A stretch of 64,000 nucleotides of DNA from Hymenobacter properus (GTDB lineage: Bacteria > Bacteroidota > Bacteroidia > Cytophagales > Hymenobacteraceae): contig NZ_JADQDP010000002.1 of the NCBI RefSeq assembly GCF_015694735.1, forward strand, positions 682,001 through 746,000, in the 5' to 3' direction. The notes beneath the pieces were generated by a model. That model saw only the letters and a list, made by a program, of their open reading frames with translations. It made no database searches and had not been told where the DNA came from. A program made the position numbers and the translations under genes. Below are positions 32,482 through 40,631 of this stretch, piece by piece (the stretch's first letter is position 1; every line of letters begins with the position of its first letter).

Positions 32482-33471
32482 CTACTGCCAGCGCGCTTTG
32501 CGCCAGGCATCGCGTTGCGCGGGCTTGAGGAATGTCCAGGCCACAAAACGGCTTTTTTTCTGTCCCTGGGCCATTTCTACAGTGCGCACTTCGGTGGCGC
32601 CAGCCGTTTGCAGGGCGCGGTACACGCCAGGCAGGGTTTCTTTTTTCGACACCAGCGACGTGTACCAGTAGGCGGAAGTGGGCCGCCGGCCGCTTTCCTG
32701 CACCATGCGCCGGATGAAGCCGGCCTCGCCGCCCGCGCACCACAGCTCGTGGTGCTGCCCACCGAAGTTGAGCGCCGGCCGCCGGCCGTGCCCGGTGCCC
32801 GGGCTCGTGCCAAGGCCGGCCACTTTGCGCTGGCTGCCCGCCGCCGCCTCGGCCGCCGAGGCGTGGAAAGGCGGGTTGCACATGGTCATATCGAACACCT
32901 CGCCGGCCTGAATGAGCCCGTCGAAAATGCGGCTGCGCGTGGGCTGCAGCCGGGCCTCGATGGCGCCGGCCAGGGCGGGGTTGGCGGCCTCAATCTGCTG
33001 GGCGGCGCGCAGGGCCACGCCGTCCACGTCGGAGCCCACGAAGTGCCAGCCGTATTCGCGCCGGCCGATGATGGGGTAGATGCAGTTGGCACCCACGCCT
33101 ACGTCGAGCACGGTGATGTCTTCGCCGCGCGGCAGCGTGCCGCCGTTGCTTTCGGCCAGCAAGTCGGCCAGGTAGTGCACGTAGTCGGCCCGGCCGGGGA
33201 TGGGCGGACACAGGTAGCCGCGCGGAATATCCCAGTGCTCGATGCCGTAGAACTGTTTCAGCAAGGCCTGGTTCAGCGCCTTCACGGCGGCCGGGTTGGC
33301 AAAGTCAATCGACAGGTTGCCGAACTTGTTGGGCTGCACAAAAGCCTTCAGGGCTGGATTGGCCTGGCTGAGCTGCGGAAAATCGTAGGGCGCGCGGTGG
33401 GGGTTGCGCGGGTGCAGCTGCTCTTTTTCGGGAGCGGGGGTAGTGGGGGCGGCGGGGTGGGGAGGCTTCAT
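32482..33471 (-). CDS. rlmF: 23S rRNA (adenine(1618)-N6)-methyltransferase
   Basis: 329 aa. SAM-dependent enzyme that methylates A1618 of 23S rRNA. Family features: LHPRNPHRAPYDFPQL near the N-terminus, FIQPNKF-like FVQPNKFGNLSIDFANP, HWDIPRGYLCPPIPGRADY, SAM motif I VLDVGVGANCIYPIIG, and the catalytic NPPFHAS (about residue 198), which flips the adenine base. Length fits the family. A Pro/Ala-rich N-terminal tail precedes the domain. Confidence 0.93.
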   Translation of the reverse strand: MKPPHPAAPTTPAPEKEQLHPRNPHRAPYDFPQLSQANPALKAFVQPNKFGNLSIDFANPAAVKALNQALLKQFYGIEHWDIPRGYLCPPIPGRADYVHYLADLLAESNGGTLPRGEDITVLDVGVGANCIYPIIGRREYGWHFVGSDVDGVALRAAQQIEAANPALAGAIEARLQPTRSRIFDGLIQAGEVFDMTMCNPPFHASAAEAAAGSQRKVAGLGTSPGTGHGRRPALNFGGQHHELWCAGGEAGFIRRMVQESGRRPTSAYWYTSLVSKKETLPGVYRALQTAGATEVRTVEMAQGQKKSRFVAWTFLKPAQRDAWRKARWQ

Positions 33472-33533
33472 AATACGGGCGCGGCAAGGCGCAAAGGTAC
33501 CGCTGGCCTGTGGCTGGGCCGGGCGCCGGCCCC

Positions 33534-35138
33534 CTACAGCGTTTTGATGAGTTTGAAGCCGTCCTTCGTCACCAGGTACTGGGCACCCATGATGCTGATG
33601 GTTTGGCCCTCCAGCAGGGTGCTCAGGCTGGTAATGTCGCCTTCGAGTGTGTGCAGGGTGTAGCCGCGGGTGCGGGCTAGTGCCAAGTAGCGCGGGTTCA
33701 CGTAGCCGTAGGCGCCGCAGAGGATGATGCGCACCTTGCCTGGCCCCAGCTTCAGCAGCTCGGTGTCGCGCGGGAAGGTGTGGTTGTCGGCCAGCCAGAT
33801 GTATTCTGTGGCCGCGGGCTCCAGCTGCTGGGCGCGGAGCAGGGCTTCGGCGTCGTTTTCGGGCGCGTCGCCCCCGCCACCAGCCAGCATGGCTTCCAGT
33901 ACCTTGCTTTTGATTTGCTCAAAGTCGGCGGTTTTCACTTCGTAGAGCCCGCCGGTGCGGCCGATGGTCTTGGTTTTGTCCGGCGCATCGTTGCCGTCGT
34001 TGAAGAACACGAAGGTCTTTTCCTCCTGCAGGGCGCTGAGCTGCAGCCAGGTCAGTAGGTCGAGGGTGTAGGGGGCCATGCTGCCGGTCACGTCGGCCAC
34101 CACCACTTGCTTGCGCCATTCGGGGTGGCGGGCCATCACCTTGCTCACCACGCTGGCGTCGGGGTTGGGCAGGAGCTCGTCGTCGCGGAGCTCGCCCGGC
34201 TTGTAGAAACGGGCCACGCAGTCGTCGGAGCGCAGGCGGATGTTGTGCTTGCGCATCAGCGAGTCGGCCAGGTAATAGCCCCGGAAGCGCAGGCTTCGGC
34301 GCCGCACGGGCAGCACCACCTCGCCCCGCACCACAAACGGAAACCGCTGCTTGCCCACCCGAAACCCGCTGGCAAAAGCCAGGGTCTCCTGCAGCTTGGC
34401 GGCCAACTCCGGCGGCACCGCAGCGCCAGGGTCGGCGGGGTGGAGCAGCACCTGCTGCACCACGCCGGCCTGGTCGGCCCGCGCCTCGAACCCAAACGTG
34501 CCGTGCAGCCCGGGCGGGGTGCGGTAGCGTTGCTTCAGCCGCTTGTTGAGGTCTTTGAGGGAGTAGCGGCTGGGCGGATAGTTGCAGGCAATGGGCTTGC
34601 CGGAGCTTTTGCGGGCCGCTCGCAGCCGGTCGAACTTCCGCAGGCGCAAGTCCAGCGTGCGGGCCAGGCTGTCGGCTTCGCGCTTGGTGTCGGCGGCGGT
34701 GTAGCGCTTTTCGATGTAGAGCACGAAGCCATGGAAGTAGTCCTGGCAGGTTTCGGAACTGGAGCAGCCGGTTTGCTCCACTAGGTTCCAGCTGATGGCC
34801 GGGTTGGTGAGGATGCCCGGCAGGCGCGCCGTGAGGTTGCGGAGGCGGCCCAGGTTGAGCTGCCGCTGTCTGAAAGCGGGGTCGAGCCGGAAGGCGGTGT
34901 ATACCAGGTCGACCCGCACCAGCTGCAGGTTGCCCAGGCGCAGGGCCGCCAGCTCCTCGTCCGAAAAGTTGGAGCGCAGCGTGCGCAGTTCGTAGCCACG
35001 TTCGGGCCGGTACTTGCGCACCTGGTAGGCGTTGCACTGGTCGTAAAACGCCTCCAGCTCCCGCGGGGCGGGCACCCGCGGCTGGGCCGCACCCCTCAAC
35101 CCCGTCAGCAAAAGCAGCAACAGTAACACGTGTTTCAT
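33534..35138 (-). CDS. Secreted protein with VWA-like domain
   Basis: 534 aa with a signal peptide (MKHVLLLLLLLTGLRGAAQ). N-terminal about 320 residues: a charged helical region with YKKxR-like repeats and a Cys pair (TGCSSSETCQDYF). The C-terminal about 190 residues resemble a von Willebrand A fold: strand QVVVADVTGSMAPYTLDL gives a DxTGS variant of the DxSxS metal site, followed by FVFFNDGN and IIAD-like EYIWLADNHTF and KVRIILCGAYG strands. Function unknown. The inner of two in-frame ATGs yields the signal peptide. It lies 87 bp downstream of another secreted protein gene on the same strand, perhaps in one transcript. Confidence 0.65.
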   Translation of the reverse strand: MKHVLLLLLLLTGLRGAAQPRVPAPRELEAFYDQCNAYQVRKYRPERGYELRTLRSNFSDEELAALRLGNLQLVRVDLVYTAFRLDPAFRQRQLNLGRLRNLTARLPGILTNPAISWNLVEQTGCSSSETCQDYFHGFVLYIEKRYTAADTKREADSLARTLDLRLRKFDRLRAARKSSGKPIACNYPPSRYSLKDLNKRLKQRYRTPPGLHGTFGFEARADQAGVVQQVLLHPADPGAAVPPELAAKLQETLAFASGFRVGKQRFPFVVRGEVVLPVRRRSLRFRGYYLADSLMRKHNIRLRSDDCVARFYKPGELRDDELLPNPDASVVSKVMARHPEWRKQVVVADVTGSMAPYTLDLLTWLQLSALQEEKTFVFFNDGNDAPDKTKTIGRTGGLYEVKTADFEQIKSKVLEAMLAGGGGDAPENDAEALLRAQQLEPAATEYIWLADNHTFPRDTELLKLGPGKVRIILCGAYGYVNPRYLALARTRGYTLHTLEGDITSLSTLLEGQTISIMGAQYLVTKDGFKLIKTL

Positions 35139-35225
35139 GGGCCAGCGCAGTACTTGAACAAAGCCGGCCCACCGCACCCCGGGCCGCGTTTGCCTAACGC
35201 GGGCCGGCGGTTTTTCGCGTGCGCT

Positions 35226-36062
35226 TTAGGTGGTTTTGTACAGGTACCAGCCTTCGCCCAGCGGCTTGAGCACAATGAGGTGCTCGGGCGTCATGGCCGG
35301 CAGCAGGGCGGGCTCGGCCTGGTAGAGCAGGCCCACCGTACTGTTCACCTTGCCGCCGATGACGAACTCCAGGCAGCTCGCGCAGCCGGTTTCGCGGCGC
35401 GTCACGCGGCTCAGGAACAGCTTGCGGAGCAGGGCGTGCACGGCGGGGTTGGCATTGGCGGCAGTTTCGCCGGTGGCTGCACTGTCGGCGCTGGCGAAGT
35501 ACCGACCAGTCTGCACCAGGCGCAGCAGCTTGCGGAAATCGGCCCGATTCTTCCGGAAGTGGGCGGCAATGTCGGCGTCGGCGGCCGTCCACAGGCGCAG
35601 GTTTCCTACGGTGAAGGCGTGGCTGGCGTCGGGGTGCTTGCGGTTGTAGTCGGCCACTTCGGCGGGGGGCAGGGCCGAGAGCAACTCCACCATGGGCGGC
35701 CCGAGGTGCGTCATGGCCAGGTTGCGGATAGCGCCCAGCTTCCAGCCCTCCGCTTCCTTGGCAAAGTGCAGGTAGAAGTCGCGGTGCTCGGCAGCACTCG
35801 AACCCTGCAGCTCCACGGCCACCACGGCGGTGCTGTCGCCCTGCGCCACCAGCTGGCAGGTGCGCTGCAGCTGCGGCGGAATCTGCTGGCCCAGGGTTTC
35901 GCGCTTGGCCTGCCCGGCGGCCTCACAGCAGAGGTAGTCCTTCATCTCGGCCCAGCCCGTGGGAGCCACAAACTGCTCGGCTATCTGCAGCGGTTCGAGC
36001 GGGGGCGGGGTGGCTGCGGCCGCAGGCAGCCACAAGCAAAAAAGCAGGAGCAAATACTTCAT
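35226..36062 (-). CDS. Secreted protein of unknown function
   Basis: 278 aa with a signal peptide (MKYLLLLFCLWLPAAAATP). The region after it, EQFVAPTGWAEMKDYLCCEA and then KETLGQQIPPQLQRTCQLVA, has a Cys-Cys pair; the body shows alternating helices and strands (STAVVAVELQGSSAAEHRDF), and KLGAIRNLAM resembles an NTF2-like or DUF4878-like pattern of lipoproteins (weak). No clear family. The long in-frame extension upstream reads into the RluF gene's low-complexity tail on the other frame and is not coding. Neighbours: rluF upstream, VWA-like gene downstream. Confidence 0.6.
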   Translation of the reverse strand: MKYLLLLFCLWLPAAAATPPPLEPLQIAEQFVAPTGWAEMKDYLCCEAAGQAKRETLGQQIPPQLQRTCQLVAQGDSTAVVAVELQGSSAAEHRDFYLHFAKEAEGWKLGAIRNLAMTHLGPPMVELLSALPPAEVADYNRKHPDASHAFTVGNLRLWTAADADIAAHFRKNRADFRKLLRLVQTGRYFASADSAATGETAANANPAVHALLRKLFLSRVTRRETGCASCLEFVIGGKVNSTVGLLYQAEPALLPAMTPEHLIVLKPLGEGWYLYKTT

Positions 36063-36111
36063 CCGGGGGGCTAACGGCAGCAGGCGGGGCAATGATTCCG
36101 GTAGGCCAACC

Positions 36112-37185
36112 CTAGCGCGGCCGGCCGGGGCCCCGGCCGCCACTTTTGCCACCACCCGCTGGGCGGCCGCCGGCATTGCCGGGCCGGGCATTCTGACCCC
36201 GAGCCGGGCCGCTGGTGCCCCCATTTTTGGGGCGCGCGGCGGGGCCAGCTGCGGAGGGGCGCTTGCCAGCGGCACCGGGCTTGGTGCTGCCGGGAGCGGC
36301 CTTCTCGGGGCGTGGCCCCCACCAGCCATTGCTCGACGGGTTTTTTATTGAAGGCGGGCTGCTTCGTTTGTAGGGCCGGGCCGCTTTCGGCGTCGTGGCC
36401 TCCGTAGTTGCTTTGGCGGGCGATTTGGGCTGACTGCGACGGCCGCCGGATGCTTCCTCGGTGCCGCTCGATTTCTCCACCATTTTCATGATGCCGGCCA
36501 GTTCGGTTGGCGTCAGCTCGCGCCAGTCGCCCACGGGCAGGCCCTTCAGCGTCACGTTCATGATGCGCACGCGCTCCAGCTTCACCACCTCGTAGCCGAA
36601 GTATTCCACCATGCGCCGAATCTGGCGGTTGAGGCCCTGCACCAGCGTGATGCGGAAGATGTAGGGCGTTTCTTTCTGCACCACGCAGGGCTTCGTGACC
36701 GTGCCCAGCATGGGAATGCCGCGACTCATTTCGTCCAGCATCTGGTCGGTGAGAATGCGGTCCACAGTCACCACGTACTCTTTCTCGTGCTGGTTGCCGG
36801 CGCGCAAAATCTTGTTCACAATGTCGCCATCGCTGGTCAGGAAAATCAGGCCCTGCGAGTCCTTATCCAGCCGGCCGATGGGGAAGATGCGCGCGGCGTG
36901 GTTCACGTAGTCCACGATGTTGCCGCGCACGCCGGGCTCGGTGGTGCTCGTGATGCCCACCGGCTTGTTGAAGGCCAGGTACACGGCGTCTTCGGCCTGC
37001 CTGGGCTCCAGGCGGTGGCCATTCACGCTGACCCGGTCGCGCGGGCCCACCTGGTCGCCTACTTTGGCGGGCTTGCCATTCAGCAGCACCAGGCCCTGCT
37101 CGATGTAGCGGTCGGCCTCGCGGCGCGAGCACAGCCCGCTTTCGCTGATGAATTTGTTGAGGCGGATGAGCGAGGTGGGCGGCAT
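36112..37185 (-). CDS. rluF: 23S rRNA pseudouridine synthase, RluF-type
   Basis: 357 aa. N-terminal S4 RNA-binding domain ([20 protein letters not shown]), then the RsuA/RluB-family catalytic domain: [20 protein letters not shown], and [18 protein letters not shown] with the catalytic Asp, and [17 protein letters not shown]. These details fit RluF, which modifies U2604 near the peptidyl transferase centre. The last about 110 residues are a Gly/Pro/Lys/Arg-rich disordered tail absent from the E. coli enzyme, common in Bacteroidota. The ATG giving [10 protein letters not shown] is preferred; an upstream TTG start is weaker. Confidence 0.88.
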   Translation of the reverse strand: MPPTSLIRLNKFISESGLCSRREADRYIEQGLVLLNGKPAKVGDQVGPRDRVSVNGHRLEPRQAEDAVYLAFNKPVGITSTTEPGVRGNIVDYVNHAARIFPIGRLDKDSQGLIFLTSDGDIVNKILRAGNQHEKEYVVTVDRILTDQMLDEMSRGIPMLGTVTKPCVVQKETPYIFRITLVQGLNRQIRRMVEYFGYEVVKLERVRIMNVTLKGLPVGDWRELTPTELAGIMKMVEKSSGTEEASGGRRSQPKSPAKATTEATTPKAARPYKRSSPPSIKNPSSNGWWGPRPEKAAPGSTKPGAAGKRPSAAGPAARPKNGGTSGPARGQNARPGNAGGRPAGGGKSGGRGPGRPR

Positions 37186-37226
37186 GAGGCGGAATGGTCG
37201 GTTGGCAGGCAAAGGTACGAGCCCCC

Positions 37227-37299
37227 GTAGCGTGGACGCTGCGAGTCCGCGTATGGGCGAAAGTCCTGCCGATGCGCGGACTCACAGCGTCCACGCTAC
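37227..37299. repeat. Inverted repeat, family 3 (GTAGCGTGGACGCTG)
   Basis: 25-bp arms (37227-37251, 37275-37299) with one mismatch, 23-nt spacer. It sits between the divergent rluF and SDR genes, unrelated in sequence to family 1. A single copy in this window. Confidence 0.85.
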
Positions 37300-37361
37300 A
37301 AAGCAACCCGGCCCGAGCCGGTCCGTTAGGAGAAGCTCAACCTTTCCCCATTCCAGGTTCC

Positions 37362-38231
37362 ATGTCTGACAAGCCCACCATTTTCCCGCCCCAAAGCCAG
37401 GACGCGGGCGCCGGCAAACCCGGCCTCGAATACAAGATGACCCCCGAGCCCGAATTCATCCGCGAGGGCTATAAGGGCGCCGACAAGCTCAAGGGCAAAG
37501 TGGCCCTCATCACGGGCGGCGACTCCGGCATCGGCCGGGCCGTGGCCGTGCACTTCGCCGTGGAAGGCGCCGACCTGGCCATCAGCTACTTCCCCACCGA
37601 GCAGCAGGATGCCGAGAAGGTGCAGGAGCTGGTGCAGGCCCGCGGCCGCCGCTGCCTGCTGCTGCCCGGCGACCTCAAGTCGCCCGCCTTCTGCCAGGAA
37701 ATCGTGGACCGCACCGTGGCCGAACTGGGCGGGCTCAACGTGCTGGTGAACAACGCCGCCGAGCAGAACTGGCACGACACCCTAGAGGACATCAAGGACG
37801 AAGAACTCGACAGCATCTTCAACCTGAATATTATTGCCATGTTCCGCATCTCGCGGGCCGCGCTCAAGCACCTCAAGGAAGGCGACTCCATCATCAATAC
37901 GGCTTCGGTCAACGGATTCAAAGGCAACGAGATGCTGATTGATTACACCTCCACCAAGGGCGCCATCACGGCCTTCACGCGGGCGCTGTCGCTGCAGCTG
38001 GTGAAGAAGGGCATCCGGGTAAACTCGGTGGCACCGGGGCCCATATGGACGCCGTTTGTGACGGCAGCGGGCTTCTTCAAGCTGCCGGTTTTTGGCCACG
38101 ATGTGCCCATGGGCCGCGCCGGACAGCCCTCGGAAGTGGCGCCGGCGTATGTGTTTCTGGCCTCGGAAGACGCTTCCTATTTCTCAGGCCAGACGCTGCA
38201 CCCCAACGGCGGCTCGGTGGTGAATGCCTAG
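37362..38231 (+). CDS. Short-chain dehydrogenase, YghA-like
   Basis: 289 aa. Cofactor motif TGGDSGIGRAVAVHFA at about residue 50 after an N-terminal extension (PPQSQDAGAGKPGLEYKMTP, EPEFIREGYKGADKLKGKVA) typical of the YghA/DhgA type, NNAAEQ, catalytic YTSTKGA, and C-terminal SGQTLHPNGG. E. coli YghA is an NADP-dependent aldehyde reductase; the substrate here is not known. The frame is open far upstream through the inverted repeat, but similarity to YghA starts at MSDKPT. Confidence 0.87.
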   Translation: MSDKPTIFPPQSQDAGAGKPGLEYKMTPEPEFIREGYKGADKLKGKVALITGGDSGIGRAVAVHFAVEGADLAISYFPTEQQDAEKVQELVQARGRRCLLLPGDLKSPAFCQEIVDRTVAELGGLNVLVNNAAEQNWHDTLEDIKDEELDSIFNLNIIAMFRISRAALKHLKEGDSIINTASVNGFKGNEMLIDYTSTKGAITAFTRALSLQLVKKGIRVNSVAPGPIWTPFVTAAGFFKLPVFGHDVPMGRAGQPSEVAPAYVFLASEDASYFSGQTLHPNGGSVVNA

Positions 38232-38313
38232 GGGCATAACCCCGCCGCAAGCACGGCCGTATCTGCCCGGTAAAATGGCTACATCGCCGTTTTCAATTTC
38301 TTAACTGTACCCC

Positions 38314-38997
38314 ATGAACACGAAACTGCTCGGCCTGCTGGCCGCCGCCTCGCTGGCCACCGCCGCTTGCCAACAGGATAAAAAGGTGGAAACGACCACC
38401 ACGACGACTCCCGAAACCACCGCGCCCGTCACTACGACTACCACCACGACGACCACCGTGGACACCGTGGCCCTGCACGACGACGCCCGCCGCATGGCCG
38501 CCCGCGTGGCCGAGGACCTCAAGCTGAACGACCCGGCCCTGACCACGCGCATCGAGCGCACCTACTACAACCGCGGCCGTCGCATCAACGAGCTCGAAAC
38601 GCGCTACACCGCCGACACCATTGGCCGCTACGCCGCCATTCGCCAGGCCAACGATGACGCCGATGAGCAAATTCGGACCGACCTCAACAACCCCGGCTAC
38701 TACAACACCTATTCCTCGAACCGCGCCAACTACGGCGACGGGCCCTACTCGCTAGCTCCCGCCACCGTGACGACCACCACGACCACGACGCGCCGCACCG
38801 GCGGCAGCGTGGGCCAAGGCTCGGGTGTGAAGAAAGTGGAAAACGAAAAGGACGGTGACCACAAAGCCAAGTACATGAACGGCGCCAAAGTGAAGCGCGA
38901 CGACGACGGCTCGGTGAAAATCAAGCGCGCCGACGGCACGAAGATTAAAATCGACGAAAACGGCAACCGCACCGTGAAAAAGGGCTTGTTTAAATAA
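38314..38997 (+). CDS. Lipoprotein with Thr-rich linkers
   Basis: 227 aa, lipoprotein signal (LLGLLAAASLATAACQQD, lipobox T-A-A-C). After it comes a near-pure Thr/Pro stretch (residues about 27-50), a helical region with an Arg-rich ERTYYNRGRRINELETRYTA segment, a second Thr run (about residue 152), and a C-terminal basic/acidic repeat of short strands (AKYMNGAKVKRDDDGSVKIK, RADGTKIKIDENG). Thr tracts could be O-glycosylated, a known feature of Bacteroidota envelope proteins (inference). Function unknown. Confidence 0.65.
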   Translation: MNTKLLGLLAAASLATAACQQDKKVETTTTTTPETTAPVTTTTTTTTTVDTVALHDDARRMAARVAEDLKLNDPALTTRIERTYYNRGRRINELETRYTADTIGRYAAIRQANDDADEQIRTDLNNPGYYNTYSSNRANYGDGPYSLAPATVTTTTTTTRRTGGSVGQGSGVKKVENEKDGDHKAKYMNGAKVKRDDDGSVKIKRADGTKIKIDENGNRTVKKGLFK

Positions 38998-39020
38998 GCC
39001 TGTTGAATGTCAAAAGTGAG

Positions 39021-39112
39021 AACGTCATGCCGAGCGCAGCCGAGGCATCTCGCGTGCTGAAGTAATTAGTATCCCGCGGCGAGATGTCTCGGCTGCGCTC
39101 GGCATGACGTTC
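39021..39112. repeat. Dispersed inverted repeat, family 1
   Basis: Arms AACGTCATGCCGAGCGCAGC with CGAGGCATCTCGCG against CGGCGAGATGTCTCGGCTGC with GCTCGGCATGACGTT; one mismatch, spacer TGAAGTAATTAGTATCCCG. Confidence 0.88.
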
Positions 39113-39123
39113 TTACAACATAT

Positions 39124-39159
39124 AAAAAAGCCCGCTTCTGATTAGAAGCGGGCTTTTTT
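39124..39159. terminator. Bidirectional intrinsic terminator
   Basis: 16-bp stem, AAAAAAGCCCGCTTCT with AGAAGCGGGCTTTTTT, 4-nt loop, between convergent genes. Confidence 0.9.
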
Positions 39160-39171
39160 GTTGAAATAAGC

Positions 39172-40362
39172 CTACCAGTGCAACGACCACGAGGCCCCGG
39201 TGAAGGGACCGTAGTTATAAGGTGCAAAATGGCCTTGACGGTACCAGGGCCGCGGCTTGGGCGGCGGAGCCATGCCGGTGCCGTGGGCGGCGGGGCTGCC
39301 GTCGGGGGTGGCCTCCACGCGGGTGCGGCCGTTGCGCACGGCTATTTTGGCGAAGGCGTAGCCAATGGCAATGCCGATGGGGTAGTCGGAGGCCCAGTGC
39401 ACGCCGTTGTTGAGCATGGAGTAGCCCAGCAGGCCCATCAGCGAGTAGCCCACGGGGCGAATGAAGCGGTATTCGGGGTAATTTTCGGCAATGACGGTGA
39501 CCGTGGCCATGGCCGTAGCCAGGTGGCCGGTGGGGAAGGCGTCGTAGTTGGGCACGAAGCTCTGGTAGCGGCTGTAGGACGGAAACAGGTGCCACTCGCC
39601 CCGGTCTTTGGTGGCCACGTAGGGGCTCTGGCGGCCGGTGAGGCGCTTCAGCGTTTGGATAACCAGGCCGGTGCTGAGGATGGCCTCGCCGAGCTGGCTG
39701 GAGGTTTGCAGGGCGCGGTTGTCTTTCTTGATGCCGCCGTACACCCAAAAGCTGCTGGCCACGGTGAGGTGCGTCCAGCCGTCGCCGAGGAAGTAGAACG
39801 TGCTGTTGAGGTTATCGGGCACGTTGAACTCGAACGGCAGGTTGGCCGAACCCACGTGGAAGGGGATGTACACCAGGGTTTTCTGGGTGCTGGCTGCCTT
39901 CAGGCCAATGAACTTGCCGAAATCCTGGCTCCAGTCGATGATGGCCTGGTCGGCCACCCACAGCGCCACTGAGCTGGTGGCCAGCCCGATGAACGTGTCC
40001 TTATTCTCCTTGCGGAAGATGTAGCCGGGCGCCTGGCCCAGGTCGCGCGGAATGTGGAACAGCCAGCGGAAAGGCTTGGTGTTTTCGTAGTGCCAGGTCA
40101 CGCCCGGCGCCACGGTGTAGTCGCTGATGCGGCCGTCGGCGCCGCGCGGGTGGATGCGCACCAGCGAATCGGAAGCGACGGCCGGGGCCAGGGCCTTGGT
40201 GGTGTCGGCCGTAGCGGGAGTAGCAGCCACCGAGTCGGCGGCCCAGCAGGTAGAATCGGAAACGGCAGGGGCCGCGTGGGCGGCGCTGCTAAAGGCAAAA
40301 CCCAAACTGAAAGACAGCGTCACAAACAGCCGCGCGGCGCGGCCAGGGTAGTAAGAATTCAC
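39172..40362 (-). CDS. PAP2-family phosphatase
   Basis: About 396 aa if started at a GTG at 40362, giving MNSYYPGRAARLFVTLSFSL plus GFAFSSAAHAA as a signal peptide; the only ATG in frame (at 40554) would add an Arg/Pro-rich stretch unlike the family. C-terminal PAP2 motifs: KRLTGRQSPY, FPTGHLATAMA (PSGH-type with Thr), and GVHWASDYPIGIAIGYAFA with the catalytic His/Asp, so a periplasmic lipid or pyrophosphate phosphatase is likely. The N-terminal half carries a probable beta domain (SDYTVAPGVTWHYENTKPF). Bounded by a terminator at its 3' end. Confidence 0.82.
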   Translation of the reverse strand: MNSYYPGRAARLFVTLSFSLGFAFSSAAHAAPAVSDSTCWAADSVAATPATADTTKALAPAVASDSLVRIHPRGADGRISDYTVAPGVTWHYENTKPFRWLFHIPRDLGQAPGYIFRKENKDTFIGLATSSVALWVADQAIIDWSQDFGKFIGLKAASTQKTLVYIPFHVGSANLPFEFNVPDNLNSTFYFLGDGWTHLTVASSFWVYGGIKKDNRALQTSSQLGEAILSTGLVIQTLKRLTGRQSPYVATKDRGEWHLFPSYSRYQSFVPNYDAFPTGHLATAMATVTVIAENYPEYRFIRPVGYSLMGLLGYSMLNNGVHWASDYPIGIAIGYAFAKIAVRNGRTRVEATPDGSPAAHGTGMAPPPKPRPWYRQGHFAPYNYGPFTGASWSLHW

Positions 40363-40631
40363 GAACAGAAACGAATAGCGGATAACGGCGGTGCGGCCTC
40401 GCGGCAGGGGGTGGGGCGAGGGGGCACCAGATGGGAAAACGGGCAAGCCGTGGCTTGCATAACGAGCCACAAAGGTAACACCGGCGTCACGTTGGGGTAA
40501 CCGCCGCGCTGCCGAATTGCGCTGACGGATGGGCAGCCGGAATATTTTAGGCAAGCCGCGTATCTTTCAGCGAGCCCTGGCCCGCGCCGTACCGCAGCGC
40601 GTATATCTGCTCCTATCAGCTTATCTCACCC

